33,672 nt of DNA from Candidatus Hebobacteria bacterium (lineage in GTDB: Bacteria; Armatimonadota; Hebobacteria; Hebobacterales; Hebobacteraceae). Below are positions 17,415 to 25,623 of the stretch, in pieces. The DNA is taken from the NCBI GenBank assembly GCA_029821495.1, contig JALGTG010000005.1, positions 1-33,672 on the forward strand, written 5' to 3'. Position numbers and translations under genes: made by a program. The notes under the pieces are model-generated. The model saw only the letters and a list, made by a program, of their open reading frames with translations. It was not told the origin of the DNA and did not search any database. Positions within the stretch are counted from its first letter, which is position 1, and every line of letters starts with the position of its first letter.

Positions 17415-19202
17415 CTAGTCCCCTGCGGCCGGCGAAGCCGCAAGCGTCGTGCTCTCCGGTGTCCATGCCGGCCGCTCGGCCGGAGGGAGGAGGGCTGTGT
17501 CGAGAACATGCCTGGCAACAGGAGCTGCTACCGAGCTGCCCTGTCCACCGTGCTCGATGAGCACGACGACGACGAGCCTCGGGTCGTCGGCCGGCGCATA
17601 GCCCGCAAACCACGCGTGCGGATCGCCGCCCGGGGCCTGAGCTGTGCCGGTCTTGCCGGCGATGGCATAGCTTGGGGTCGCGATGCCGGTGGCGGTCCCG
17701 CCCGGCGCGACGACAGCCTCCAACCCGGCCCTGAGTACTGCCACTGTCTCCGGACGGAGCCCGACAGGGCGCGCCTCGGCGGCAGGGGCGTAGTCATACT
17801 CCGCCTCAATGCGAGCGATTACGTGGGGCTGAACCAGGTACCCTCCGTTGGCGACCACGGCGAACTCCCTGGCGACCTGAAGCGGCGTCACCAGTACATC
17901 GCCCTGTCCGATCGCCATCTGGCAGGTGTCACCGGGATACCACGGTTCTGCTCGGGCCCGATGCTTCCACTCCTTTGTGGGGACGAGGCCGGAACTCTCA
18001 TCGGGTAGATCGACTCCGCACTCCTGTCCCAGTCCGAACCGTCCTGCCATGTCCGCCAGCGCGCTCGGGCCCACGCGCTGCCCGAGGGTGGCGAACATGA
18101 CGTTGCAGGACTGCGCGAATCCTCGCAGGAAGCTGACGGTGCCGTGCCCGTTCCGACGCCAGCAGCGGAGAGCCCAATCGCCGATGCGGTAGGCACCGTT
18201 GCAGTGGAAAAGGCTGTGAACGTCGCATCGGCCGGTCTCCAGCGCCGCCGCTGCGGTGATCACCTTGAACACAGACCCGGGTGGATACCGGGAGGTCGTG
18301 GCCCTATCGAGTTGGGGGTGGCCTGGGCCGCTGAGCAGCTGCCACTCATCCGCCGTCAGTGCGCCCACGAAGAGATTCGGGTCATAGCATGGGTGGCTCG
18401 CGAGCGCGAGAATCTCCCCGGTCTGTGGATCCATTGCGACAACAGCGCCGGCGCGGCCGCCGAGGGCCTCTTCCGCCGCGCGCTGGAGATCCAGATCGAG
18501 CGTGAGCCATACGTTGCGGCCGGGCCGGGGAGGGACAGTGCCCAACGTGCGCACTCGACGCCCTCGCGCGTCCACTTCGATCTGGTCACCCCCATCTCTC
18601 CCTCGAAGCACGTGCTCGGCTACTCTCTCGACCCCCGCCTTCCCGATAAGGTCGCCCGGCTGATGGCCCGCGTTCTCTGGTCGGGTGAGTTCCTCTGCGC
18701 TGATCTCGCGCGCGTAGCCGAGAACGTGGGCGGCGAGGGAACGGTGGGGGTACTCGCGAACTGCATCCGCTACCACGCTCACTCCGGAGAGATACGGGGA
18801 GTGCTCCTGGAGCCGCGCAACCGCGTCGAAGGAAGCATCTCGCCACAGGAGCATTGGCTCGTACTGCATCGCGCCCGCTCGATCCAGCGCATCCCTGACT
18901 TCTGCGCCGCCGAGCCCGAGAAGCCGGGCAAGGCCGGCCGCCGCGTCGTCAGTCCCGGCCATGCTCAACTCCTCCGGAACCACGCGCACAGAGAAGGCAA
19001 GCCGGCTCGTGGCGAGTATCCGCTCATGGCGATCGTAGATCGTTCCGCGTGGGGAGAGCCTCCGGACGATGCGAATACGGTTCTCGTCGGCCAACTGCCG
19101 GTTCTGCTTCCCCTCGACGACCTGAAGCTGGACCAGTCGGACCATCACCACGGCGAACACGATGACGACCAGTGCCCGTAGTATCGCGAGGCGCTGGGCC
19201 AC
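17415..19202 (-). CDS. mrdA: Penicillin-binding protein 2 (elongasome transpeptidase)
   Basis: Class B PBP of 595 residues that cross-links peptidoglycan during side-wall elongation with RodA and the Mre proteins. A single N-terminal transmembrane helix (about 5-24) is followed by the pedestal domain (RRLSPRGTIYDRHERILA is typical of PBP2) and the transpeptidase domain. The catalytic motifs are intact: SxxK at Ser310-Lys313, SxN at Ser365-Asn367 and KTG at 517-519. The GTG at 19202 has GAGGAGG about 11 bases upstream, overlapping the end of mreD. Its position directly after mreD supports PBP2 rather than the division protein FtsI. A short tail after the transpeptidase domain is Pro/Thr/Ala-rich. 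Confidence 0.94.
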   Translation of the reverse strand: MAQRLAILRALVVIVFAVVMVRLVQLQVVEGKQNRQLADENRIRIVRRLSPRGTIYDRHERILATSRLAFSVRVVPEELSMAGTDDAAAGLARLLGLGGAEVRDALDRAGAMQYEPMLLWRDASFDAVARLQEHSPYLSGVSVVADAVREYPHRSLAAHVLGYAREISAEELTRPENAGHQPGDLIGKAGVERVAEHVLRGRDGGDQIEVDARGRRVRTLGTVPPRPGRNVWLTLDLDLQRAAEEALGGRAGAVVAMDPQTGEILALASHPCYDPNLFVGALTADEWQLLSGPGHPQLDRATTSRYPPGSVFKVITAAAALETGRCDVHSLFHCNGAYRIGDWALRCWRRNGHGTVSFLRGFAQSCNVMFATLGQRVGPSALADMAGRFGLGQECGVDLPDESSGLVPTKEWKHRARAEPWYPGDTCQMAIGQGDVLVTPLQVAREFAVVANGGYLVQPHVIARIEAEYDYAPAAEARPVGLRPETVAVLRAGLEAVVAPGGTATGIATPSYAIAGKTGTAQAPGGDPHAWFAGYAPADDPRLVVVVLIEHGGQGSSVAAPVARHVLDTALLPPAERPAWTPESTTLAASPAAGD

Positions 19203-19205
19203 GGC

Positions 19206-19700
19206 TCACAGCACCTCCTCTCTGCGCCCGACCAGCGCTCGCCGGCACCGGGTGACGAGCGCAAAGGCAATCGGGGTCAACAGCGCATGGTAGGCCGTCC
19301 GAAGGCCGATGATCCGCGGTGCCTGCGACCAGTCGGCGCTCCGACAGAGGAGCATGAAGACCGCCTCATTGACGACGGTCAGCACGACCGCACTGACGAC
19401 GGGCACCAGCCAGTTCTCCCTGAACATCCTGCCCGCCAGGGCACCGGAGCCGAACCCACTCACCGTCTTGCTGATGGCGAACGCGCCGATCGCCGCCTGT
19501 TGAAGCCCGCCCTGCATCAGGCCGCAGGCGAAGCCGACCAGCGCGCCGGCGTGGCGGCCGCTGGCCAACCCAATACAAATCGTCCATACGAGGAGCAAGT
19601 CGGGGGACACGCCCCAGGCAGTGATAAGATCGTCCAAGGCGTTCTGGAACACGGCAAGCGCGTAGGTGACGAGTGTAGCAGCAACAATGCAGCGCGCCAT
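19206..19700 (-). CDS. mreD: Rod shape-determining protein MreD
   Basis: Inner-membrane protein of 164 residues with about five hydrophobic helices; in other bacteria MreD joins MreC, RodA and PBP2 in the elongasome. Recognition rests on size, membrane pattern (DLLLVWTICIGLASGRHAGALVGFACGLMQ, and ISKTVSGFGSGALAG in the middle) and position immediately before PBP2, four bases apart. Sequence conservation of MreD is low, so context carries much of the call. The ATG at 19700 is chosen over an upstream frame extension because GAGG lies five bases before it and the upstream codons are polar. mreB and mreC are not beside it, which is unusual but known in some phyla. Likely first gene of the operon 19700-13013. 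Confidence 0.82.
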   Translation of the reverse strand: MARCIVAATLVTYALAVFQNALDDLITAWGVSPDLLLVWTICIGLASGRHAGALVGFACGLMQGGLQQAAIGAFAISKTVSGFGSGALAGRMFRENWLVPVVSAVVLTVVNEAVFMLLCRSADWSQAPRIIGLRTAYHALLTPIAFALVTRCRRALVGRREEVL

Positions 19701-19823
19701 ATGGGCCTCTTCGCAAAGGGACCGCGTGGACTCGATGCGAGCGCGCTTCACTCATTCCCAAGTACGCCCGCCCTGTCTCCACAGGTTCCACGCTCACCAT
19801 GTGCCCCCTCCCCGAGGGCCAGT

Positions 19824-19850
19824 GAAAAAGGGCGGAGATCGCTCCGCCCT
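19824..19850 (-). terminator. Rho-independent terminator (minus strand)
   Basis: Read on the minus strand, a perfect 9-base-pair stem AGGGCGGAG/CTCCGCCCT with a four-base loop (19829-19850) is followed directly by TTTTT (to 19824). It ends transcripts arriving from the candidate gene at 19956-20279 and separates them from mreD. Confidence 0.85.
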
Positions 19851-19955
19851 CGGGCTCCTGGGGTTTGCCCGCGCACATCCCGCCGGGCACTCATCATGGT
19901 CCTCGGTGGCGTCCGCCGCCCGCCAGGCGGCGTCTGTCAGCGGTCCGCGCGGGTC

Positions 19956-20279
19956 TCAGTCTCTGTGGGGCGCTGGGGGATGCGCCTCTGCCTGACGCGA
20001 AGTCTCCAGCTCCTCGGATGTCCTCTCCGCTGCGAGCCTGCGATGCCGAAACGACAGCTCGACCTGCTCGTACCAAGTAAGCACGGCTTCCTCGTACGAC
20101 CCTGTTCTTGGGTACCACCCGACCTCGTCGCCTCTTCGCCTCTCCACGGCACTGGTCCCGTTCGCGCTTCTCACTGCCCTACGTCGCGCCGAACACAGTA
20201 CAAGATACCGGCCGGGCAGCTCGCGCGTCAACCCGGAACGCGACATAGCGCGCCAGTCTCTGTCCATCACCTGAGACAT
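19956..20279 (-). CDS. Small hypothetical protein (candidate)
   Basis: A 107-residue frame without recognisable domain. It is the only protein-like reading in the 19701-20394 stretch: the C-terminal two-thirds is a charged, probably helical segment with DEVGWYPRTGSYEEAVLTWYEQ and VELSFRHRRLAAERTSEELE. The ATG at 20279 has GGAG about 12 bases upstream, a rather long spacing. Support comes from the strong minus-strand terminator about 100 bases downstream, which needs a transcript to end. A long inverted repeat lies just upstream of its start. Function unknown; it could still be a chance frame. Confidence 0.5.
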   Translation of the reverse strand: MSQVMDRDWRAMSRSGLTRELPGRYLVLCSARRRAVRSANGTSAVERRRGDEVGWYPRTGSYEEAVLTWYEQVELSFRHRRLAAERTSEELETSRQAEAHPPAPHRD

Positions 20280-20317
20280 GGCGCACTGCTTCTCCCTGGG
20301 CGCGTCGGGGACTGGGC

Positions 20318-20379
20318 CGTCCAGACACAGTCACAGGCGGCCGGCTGTGATCCCGGCCATGCACGTTCGTGTCTGGACG
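20318..20379. repeat. Nested inverted repeat, possible structured RNA
   Basis: An outer perfect 11-base inverted repeat, CGTCCAGACAC (20318-20328) and GTGTCTGGACG (20369-20379), encloses an inner perfect 6-base stem TCACAG/CTGTGA (20331-20336 and 20345-20350) and a competing GGCCGG/CCGGCC pairing. It lies between the stop of the secreted-protein gene (20395) and the start of the small candidate gene (20279), both on the minus strand. No T-tract follows, so it is not a standard terminator. Confidence 0.6.
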
Positions 20380-20394
20380 TGCTGCGTATATGAC

Positions 20395-20808
20395 CTACAG
20401 GTCGCCTTCTTGGAGTGGCTGCGAGTGGTAGACGCGCTGCTTGACCACGCGCCCGGTCTTCGTGTCTGCTAGCACATATCCCTTGACTAGGTCGACCCTC
20501 ATCGTCGGCTGTTGCAGGACATCCAGCCCGATATAGCGGGTCACCGCCGTGACGTAGCCGTCCACTGAGTAGCGACCCACCTCGTCGCCGCTGGGATCGG
20601 CCGCCTGCTCCAACACCTGGCCTTTGCTGTTCACCAGCCGCCCGGTCGCTGTATCAAGGATCAGGTCCGGCACGGCTACCTGATACCGACCCACAGGTTC
20701 CTGGTCCTGCGCCACACCGCGCGTGACTCCCCAAGAGAGGAAGGCCGCCGCCGCGCACAGCACAATCGCCGCCGCTGCTATTCTGAATCCGCGCTCACTT
20801 CTTGGCAC
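20395..20808 (-). CDS. Small secreted protein with an internal duplication
   Basis: 137 residues from the GTG at 20808, chosen because AGGAG lies six bases upstream; an ATG at 20838 would add ten residues. A signal peptide or membrane anchor follows at once (FRIAAAAIVLCAAAAFLSWG), ending near GVAQDQE. The exported part shows a repeated pattern: GRYQVAVPDLILDTATGRLV is echoed by GRYSVDGYVTAV and YVLADTKTGRVVKQ, suggesting a duplicated beta unit. The repeated DTxTGRLV-like segments recall small periplasmic proteins that print a variable and its tag, but I recognise no family. On the minus strand TATATT near 20845 could be a -10 box. It is divergent from the HAD phosphatase gene. Confidence 0.7.
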   Translation of the reverse strand: MPRSERGFRIAAAAIVLCAAAAFLSWGVTRGVAQDQEPVGRYQVAVPDLILDTATGRLVNSKGQVLEQAADPSGDEVGRYSVDGYVTAVTRYIGLDVLQQPTMRVDLVKGYVLADTKTGRVVKQRVYHSQPLQEGDL

Positions 20809-20908
20809 AGCCGTCTCCTTTCCCTCCGCATTCACCATCAATATACCATATGTCTATCATCATCTCAGCGTGTGGGCAGGGACGCTCCCGGCGCGACACG
20901 AACACTAC

Positions 20909-21778
20909 ATGCCCATGAACGCGGCACCGGAGCCTAGACCGTTTCGCCTGATCGCCCTCGACCTCGACGGGACCCTCCTCAATGACCGCGGCGAGGTGTC
21001 CGCGTCGGATGCCGCCGCTCTCCAGGGCTTCGCCAGGTCGGGAGGTGTGGTTGTGCTCGCCTCGGGGCGGATGACGGCAAACATCCGCCCCTTCTATGAT
21101 CTGCTGGGAATCGACGGACCGAGCATCGGCTACAACGGCGCGCTGGCGCGGGATTCGCGGTCTGCCGGGCGCGGCGTGATTGTCGAGACCCCTCTCGCGG
21201 CTCGCTACGCCGACGAACTCGTTGACTATACGCGCCGGGAGCGCTTCCACCTGAACTACTACCTGAATGAGCAGCTCTATGCGCGCGATGACGCTGGCCT
21301 GCGACGCTTTGCCGATCTGTACTCCCAACAGACCGGCGCGCGCTTCTCGTTCTTGCCGGATCTTGAGCGCTTGCGGGGTCGTCGGCCCACGAAGTGCATA
21401 CTCATAACCGATCCCACTGTGCCGGGGAGACCGGATCTGCGCCGCCGAGACGAGCTCTACGAGGTGTGGCAAGCACGCTGGGGTGAAGAGGTAACCGTGA
21501 TGAGGACCAACCCCGAGTACCTCGAGTTCTACCACCGCGATGCGAGCAAGGCCAATGCTCTGGCGGCCGTAGCCGAGCACTATGGGATCGAGCGATCACT
21601 GACTCTCGCCTTCGGTGACAACTACAACGATCTGTCTATGCTGAAGTGGGCCGGTTGCGGTGTCGCGGTTGCGAACGCGGCCTCAGGCGTAAGAGCAGGC
21701 GCTGACTGGGTTTCTCCTCTCACTAACGAGGAGAGCGCGGTTGGAGACGCCATTCGGCGTTTGGTGGTGTCAGCGTAG
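20909..21778 (+). CDS. HAD-superfamily hydrolase, Cof type (IIB)
   Basis: Cytosolic Mg-dependent phosphatase of 289 residues, probably acting on small phosphorylated metabolites such as sugar phosphates or flavin-type substrates. The four HAD motifs are visible: nucleophile and acid Asp18/Asp20 in ALDLDGTLL, motif II Ser in LASGRM, Lys214 in SKANAL, and the metal-binding GDNYNDLSML with Asp237 and Asp241. The large insertion between motifs II and III is the C2B cap that marks the Cof group. The ATG at 20909 (or 20915) begins shortly before motif I; no clear ribosome-binding site is visible, so the message may be leaderless or weakly initiated. The stop is 11 bases from the convergent LarA-like gene. 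Confidence 0.92.
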   Translation: MPMNAAPEPRPFRLIALDLDGTLLNDRGEVSASDAAALQGFARSGGVVVLASGRMTANIRPFYDLLGIDGPSIGYNGALARDSRSAGRGVIVETPLAARYADELVDYTRRERFHLNYYLNEQLYARDDAGLRRFADLYSQQTGARFSFLPDLERLRGRRPTKCILITDPTVPGRPDLRRRDELYEVWQARWGEEVTVMRTNPEYLEFYHRDASKANALAAVAEHYGIERSLTLAFGDNYNDLSMLKWAGCGVAVANAASGVRAGADWVSPLTNEESAVGDAIRRLVVSA

Positions 21779-21789
21779 CCCCCGACCTG

Positions 21790-23070
21790 TCATCTGGGCG
21801 CGCTCCGCATGCTGAAGTTGCCGGCCCTGTCGAACCTCAACTCGAGGGGATTGCCCAAGACAGTGACGCGCGGGTGGCGCCGCGCCTCTCCAAGCAACCC
21901 CTCTGACATCCACATGCGGCCGAGAGTGAGCGTGTCCGCGAGTCGCACTGCGCGCACGCGCTTCGGGTCAGGTGTCCCGAGGGCCGTCATCGCGACTTCC
22001 ATCAGCTCTTGGTCGTTGCGTAGGACGACGGGCAACTTGGCGCGATTCAGGAAACCTGTGTGCAACACGTTGGTCCTGACCGCGGCCCAGTCGATCTTCC
22101 TCAACAGCCGTTCCGTCACCAGATCGGCCAGCCCGGTCCCGAGCGCGTTGCCGCGCGACTCGGGCGTCAGATCCAGGACCGCGATGACGCCGATGTTGGT
22201 CTCCTCGAACTCGGGCTCGCCCCAGATCATGCGTCTTCCGATGACGTGGGTGTCGAAGCCCGCGCCGCTGATGTCCTTGCCAATCCGGTCGACTATGAGC
22301 AGGTCCAGATCGCGGAACGGAATCCGAGCCGCGTTGCGCCTCGCCCTCCGGAGCAGCGCCTTCTCGCGAGCGAGCACGACTCCGGCGGGGACCCCCACGA
22401 TGTCTGCGGTCTGATGATAGCCGTTCTCAAGGATCGCCAGCCCGCCGAGCACCCGCAGTCGTTCCAGCAGGATCTGAGCCGCCTCCGGGATGTCCTCCCG
22501 CAGGCTGGCACACCGGCGGGAGTGCATCGCAATCGCGCCCTTTCGCTTGCCGACGCCGATCGCTAGCATCTTGGCCAGCCCACTCTCGCAGACTCCTGTG
22601 AAGTCGGTGTGCTGCTTGATCCGATTCATCACGATGAGGCCGTCCGCCCCCAGCGCTTCGCGACTTGCGTAGACGGCGGTCCCGCTCCGCGTAGTTCCCA
22701 CCTGCACCGCAGCCATGGCGGCCCGTATTGGTGCCCCGACAGACTCTGGGGTGACGCCAAGCGCCCTCAGCAGCGCCGTCTGGCCAGCGGCAGTTGCGCC
22801 GCCGTGGCTTCCCATGGCAGGCAGGACAAATGGGCTCCCGCGGCGCTCCTTAACGAGTCTCACCACCGATGCGGTAATCGAGGCAATGTTGTCGATCCCC
22901 CGGCTGCCGACCGTGATGGCGACGCGATCGCCGCTGCTGATGCTCCGCGCGATACGCGAGGCGTCCCACCCGTGTCTGATCGCTTCCTCGAGGTCGCTCA
23001 CACGACGGGAGTAGAGCCGCTGCTCGATCTCCATCATCCGAGGCAGTCGCACTTCGGTCATCCTCTCCAC
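21790..23070 (-). CDS. LarA-like protein (DUF2088; putative nickel-pincer isomerase)
   Basis: 426 residues related to lactate racemase LarA, whose nickel-pincer cofactor catalyses racemisation or epimerisation of alpha-hydroxyacids. The DUF2088-type core has PAMGSHGGAT (His89) and the pair His154/Lys167 in KQHTDFTGVCESGLAK, followed by His183. In LarA the cofactor-binding Lys and the nickel and catalytic His residues have nearly the same spacing (His108, His174, Lys184, His200), so the metal site looks intact. The substrate is unknown and the remainder diverges from LarA. No larB, larC or larE cofactor genes lie in the window. The start is either GTG at 23070 or ATG at 23061; GGAGAGG directly before the latter is too close for a normal site. 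Divergent from the PfkB kinase gene. Confidence 0.82.
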   Translation of the reverse strand: MERMTEVRLPRMMEIEQRLYSRRVSDLEEAIRHGWDASRIARSISSGDRVAITVGSRGIDNIASITASVVRLVKERRGSPFVLPAMGSHGGATAAGQTALLRALGVTPESVGAPIRAAMAAVQVGTTRSGTAVYASREALGADGLIVMNRIKQHTDFTGVCESGLAKMLAIGVGKRKGAIAMHSRRCASLREDIPEAAQILLERLRVLGGLAILENGYHQTADIVGVPAGVVLAREKALLRRARRNAARIPFRDLDLLIVDRIGKDISGAGFDTHVIGRRMIWGEPEFEETNIGVIAVLDLTPESRGNALGTGLADLVTERLLRKIDWAAVRTNVLHTGFLNRAKLPVVLRNDQELMEVAMTALGTPDPKRVRAVRLADTLTLGRMWMSEGLLGEARRHPRVTVLGNPLELRFDRAGNFSMRSAPR

Positions 23071-23220
23071 CGATCAGATGCTCAGTCTGGCTTTAGCGGG
23101 ACTTCGCTCTCTCCGCATGCCATCCCTGTTCTTGCCCCAGATAGCAGGACCATCTCGGCGCAGTGTCAAACAACCGGACGGGGTGGCCATGTCGCCTGTA
23201 CCGCGTGCGGCCGAGGTCAG

Positions 23221-24189
23221 ATGATGCCTGAGGCAATAACCCTTGGCGAACTGCTGGTAGACTTCGTCTCCATAGACAAGGATGTCTCGCTGGCCGGCTT
23301 GCCGAGCTTCGCCGGGGCGGCCGGTGGGGCGCCCGCGAACGTCGCAGTGGGCCTCGCCCGCCTTGGAGTAAGCGCAGGCTTTGTTGGCAAGATTGGCGGC
23401 GACCCCTTTGGGGAGTTCCTCCGCAGAGTGCTCGACGGCGAGGGAGTAGACACGGGTTCCCTCCGGATAGCGCCAGGCGCGCGCACGACGCTCGCCTTCG
23501 TTGCAACTCGCAGCGACGGTCAGAAGGACATCTGCTTCTATCGTAATCCAGGCGCCGACATGCTCCTCACCGCGGACGAGATCAACCGGGATTACTTGCA
23601 GTCGGCCCGCCTCTTCCATTTTGGGTCTGTCAGCCTCAGTCGCTCTCCGGCGCGCGAGGCAACCATGCACGGGGCCATGGTCGCCCGCGATGCCGGCCTC
23701 ATCGTCTCGTACGATCCAAACTGGCGGCCGAGCTTGTGGGATGACGAACTCGACGCGAAGGGGCACCTTTGGGAAGCGATGCCCCTGGCCGATGTGGTGC
23801 ACTGTGCAGAGGAGGAGTGGGAGTTCGTCACCGGCACCAGCGACTTGGAGACGGGGGCGCACGCGATTCTGAGTGCGGGGCCAAAGCTCGTCGTCGTTAC
23901 GCTGGGAGAGCGGGGGTGCTATTACGACAACGGGGACTCACGGGGAGCCGTGGCCGGGTTCCGCGTCGAAGCCGTCGATCCGCTTGGCGCAGGCGATGCC
24001 TTCGTCGCCGCCATGTTGTCCCAACTGATGTACGCACCCCGCGGCGAGGCGTTGCCGGACGCGAGGCTGCGAGAGATCATGAGGTACGCGAACGCGGCCG
24101 GCGCTCTCACATGCACCCGACGGGGCGTGATACCATCTCTGCCATCCGCGGGGCAACTGGAGGAGTTCATCCGCTCAGACGCCGGCTAG
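23221..24189 (+). CDS. PfkB-family carbohydrate kinase (fructokinase-like)
   Basis: Cytosolic ATP-dependent sugar kinase of 322 residues. The N terminus shows GELLVDF and the first PfkB signature GGAPANVAVGLARLG, followed by GKIGGDPFG. The second signature near the C terminus, DPLGAGDAFVAAML, contains the catalytic base Asp259 in GAGD and the anion hole. The middle segment SYDPNWRPSLW matches fructokinase-type members (ScrK/Frk), so fructose is the first guess, but related kinases use other sugars. The reading frame is open far upstream inside the LarA-like gene, yet conserved sequence starts at the ATG-ATG at 23221-23226 with GAGGT four to seven bases upstream. Divergent from the LarA-like gene, convergent with the HEAT-repeat gene. 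Confidence 0.92.
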   Translation: MMPEAITLGELLVDFVSIDKDVSLAGLPSFAGAAGGAPANVAVGLARLGVSAGFVGKIGGDPFGEFLRRVLDGEGVDTGSLRIAPGARTTLAFVATRSDGQKDICFYRNPGADMLLTADEINRDYLQSARLFHFGSVSLSRSPAREATMHGAMVARDAGLIVSYDPNWRPSLWDDELDAKGHLWEAMPLADVVHCAEEEWEFVTGTSDLETGAHAILSAGPKLVVVTLGERGCYYDNGDSRGAVAGFRVEAVDPLGAGDAFVAAMLSQLMYAPRGEALPDARLREIMRYANAAGALTCTRRGVIPSLPSAGQLEEFIRSDAG

Positions 24190-24210
24190 CTGGTCCGGAG
24201 AGCGGTCGGG

Positions 24211-25602
24211 CTACTCGGTGAACTCCTTGGCGGCTTCGCGCGTCACGATGGCTCGCAGAGCAGTCGATGCGGCCAGCCTGACACTCGGATCTGGATCCCT
24301 GAGGCATTCGGCAATGGCACGCAGGCTGTCCGGCGCACCAGTTCGGCCGAGCGCCCGTGCTGCTTCGGCTCTCACCAACGGGTCGGGGTCTCGGAGAGCG
24401 AGTGCCAGGGCGGGAGCGGCGGGCAAGCCGACCTCGCCGAGCCGTTGAGCTGCTTCGGCGCGCCGGGCCGGGTCGCGGTCGCGCAGCCCAGCCAGCGCGT
24501 CTGAGACGTCGTCAGGATCTCTCGTGCCGCCGTCGGCCGCGAGGGCCGCTGTTCGTCTCTCAATGGCGGCGATCTCTTCATCGGTCATTCCGAGGAGTTG
24601 AAGCCCGGCGATTATGGCGGTTCGCACTCGTCGCGGCCCGTCGATAACGCACTCCACGACATCGCCCTCCTCGGAGAGCTCTGTCAGGTCTGGTTCAAGT
24701 TGCAGTAGGGCTTCAGTGAGGAACTCTCCGGCTCCGGGAGTGTTTGCCTCTGCCAGCAGCGAGAATGCACGTGCACGGACAAACCAGTCCGGGTCGGAAT
24801 TCGCCAGCCGCTGCAGGTCTTGCGCCGTCGCTTCCGCGTCAACACGGGCCATTACCTCCGCGACGGCCGAACGCACCTCAGGCTCCGGGTCCGTTTCGAG
24901 CAGTGGAAGAAGGACCTTCTTGACTGACGGCTCGCCGATGCTTCCCAGGGACTCCACGGCCAGCCTGCGGGCCTGCGTGCTCGGATTCGTGAGCTGTCCC
25001 ACGAGCGCCTCGACGGCCTCCTCACCCATTCGCACCAGGGTCGCTCCCGCCGTCTCCGCCAGCCGCCGGTCGGGTGAGGACAGCGCTTCCGCAAGACGGT
25101 CGGCAGCGTAGTCGGGGTCACGGGCGACAATGGCATACGATGCGGCGCGCGCCACATCGGGGTCATCCTGGCCCAGCGCCTCGAGGAGCTGCTCCAACGC
25201 TCGTTCGTCCCCAACGTCGCCGAGCGCCTGGATCGCCCTCAGCTTCGCTGGATACCCTCCCCGCTGTAGATCGCGCGACCACATGTCCAGGGCCCGCGTT
25301 TCCCTCAGCACCTCGATTGCAGCCGACCGAACCGTGGCGTCGTTCTCCTTCAGCAGCTCGTGGGCCGCTGCCGTTGCCGCGCGCACGTCCCCGAATCCGG
25401 TCAGCTCCTCCACCGCGGAGGACTGCTCCTCAACCGCTGCCAGGGTGGTAGCCGGCCTGCGAAGCCGGTCAGCTATGCGGCGGGCCCGGCCCAGCACGAC
25501 GGCATAGCGCCATCGCAGCGCTAACCGCAACGCCAGTGCTGCCGCCGCCAGACACAGAAGGAAAACCGCCAGCATCTTCACTACGCCAAGCTCAACGCCC
25601 AT
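24211..25602 (-). CDS. Membrane-anchored HEAT-repeat protein 2
   Basis: 463 residues with the same layout as the protein at 2256-3710: one N-terminal membrane helix (about 10-28), a basic juxtamembrane segment, then HEAT repeats to the end. Clear units include AAIEVLRETRALDMWS, LRAIQALGDVGDERALEQLLEAL, RLAVESLGSIGEPSVKKVL and AAQRLGEVGLPAAPALALALRD. A segment of about 50 residues around 310-360 breaks the repeats. The ATG at 25602 has GGAG five bases upstream, and only 21 bases separate it from the stop of the glycosyltransferase gene, so it is probably the last gene of that operon and may be a docking protein for the synthase complex. No catalytic motif is seen. Confidence 0.87.
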   Translation of the reverse strand: MGVELGVVKMLAVFLLCLAAAALALRLALRWRYAVVLGRARRIADRLRRPATTLAAVEEQSSAVEELTGFGDVRAATAAAHELLKENDATVRSAAIEVLRETRALDMWSRDLQRGGYPAKLRAIQALGDVGDERALEQLLEALGQDDPDVARAASYAIVARDPDYAADRLAEALSSPDRRLAETAGATLVRMGEEAVEALVGQLTNPSTQARRLAVESLGSIGEPSVKKVLLPLLETDPEPEVRSAVAEVMARVDAEATAQDLQRLANSDPDWFVRARAFSLLAEANTPGAGEFLTEALLQLEPDLTELSEEGDVVECVIDGPRRVRTAIIAGLQLLGMTDEEIAAIERRTAALAADGGTRDPDDVSDALAGLRDRDPARRAEAAQRLGEVGLPAAPALALALRDPDPLVRAEAARALGRTGAPDSLRAIAECLRDPDPSVRLAASTALRAIVTREAAKEFTE

Positions 25603-25623
25603 ACTAGCTCCATCCGGCAGCGA

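Noticed and set aside
20723-20908. N-terminal extension of the HAD phosphatase.
   Set aside because: It would overlap the divergent secreted-protein gene, and the added residues are not HAD-like; motif I begins just after 20909.
22609-23220. A long N-terminal extension of the PfkB kinase.
   Set aside because: It overlaps the LarA-like gene on the opposite strand; PfkB homology starts at 23221 next to a ribosome-binding site.
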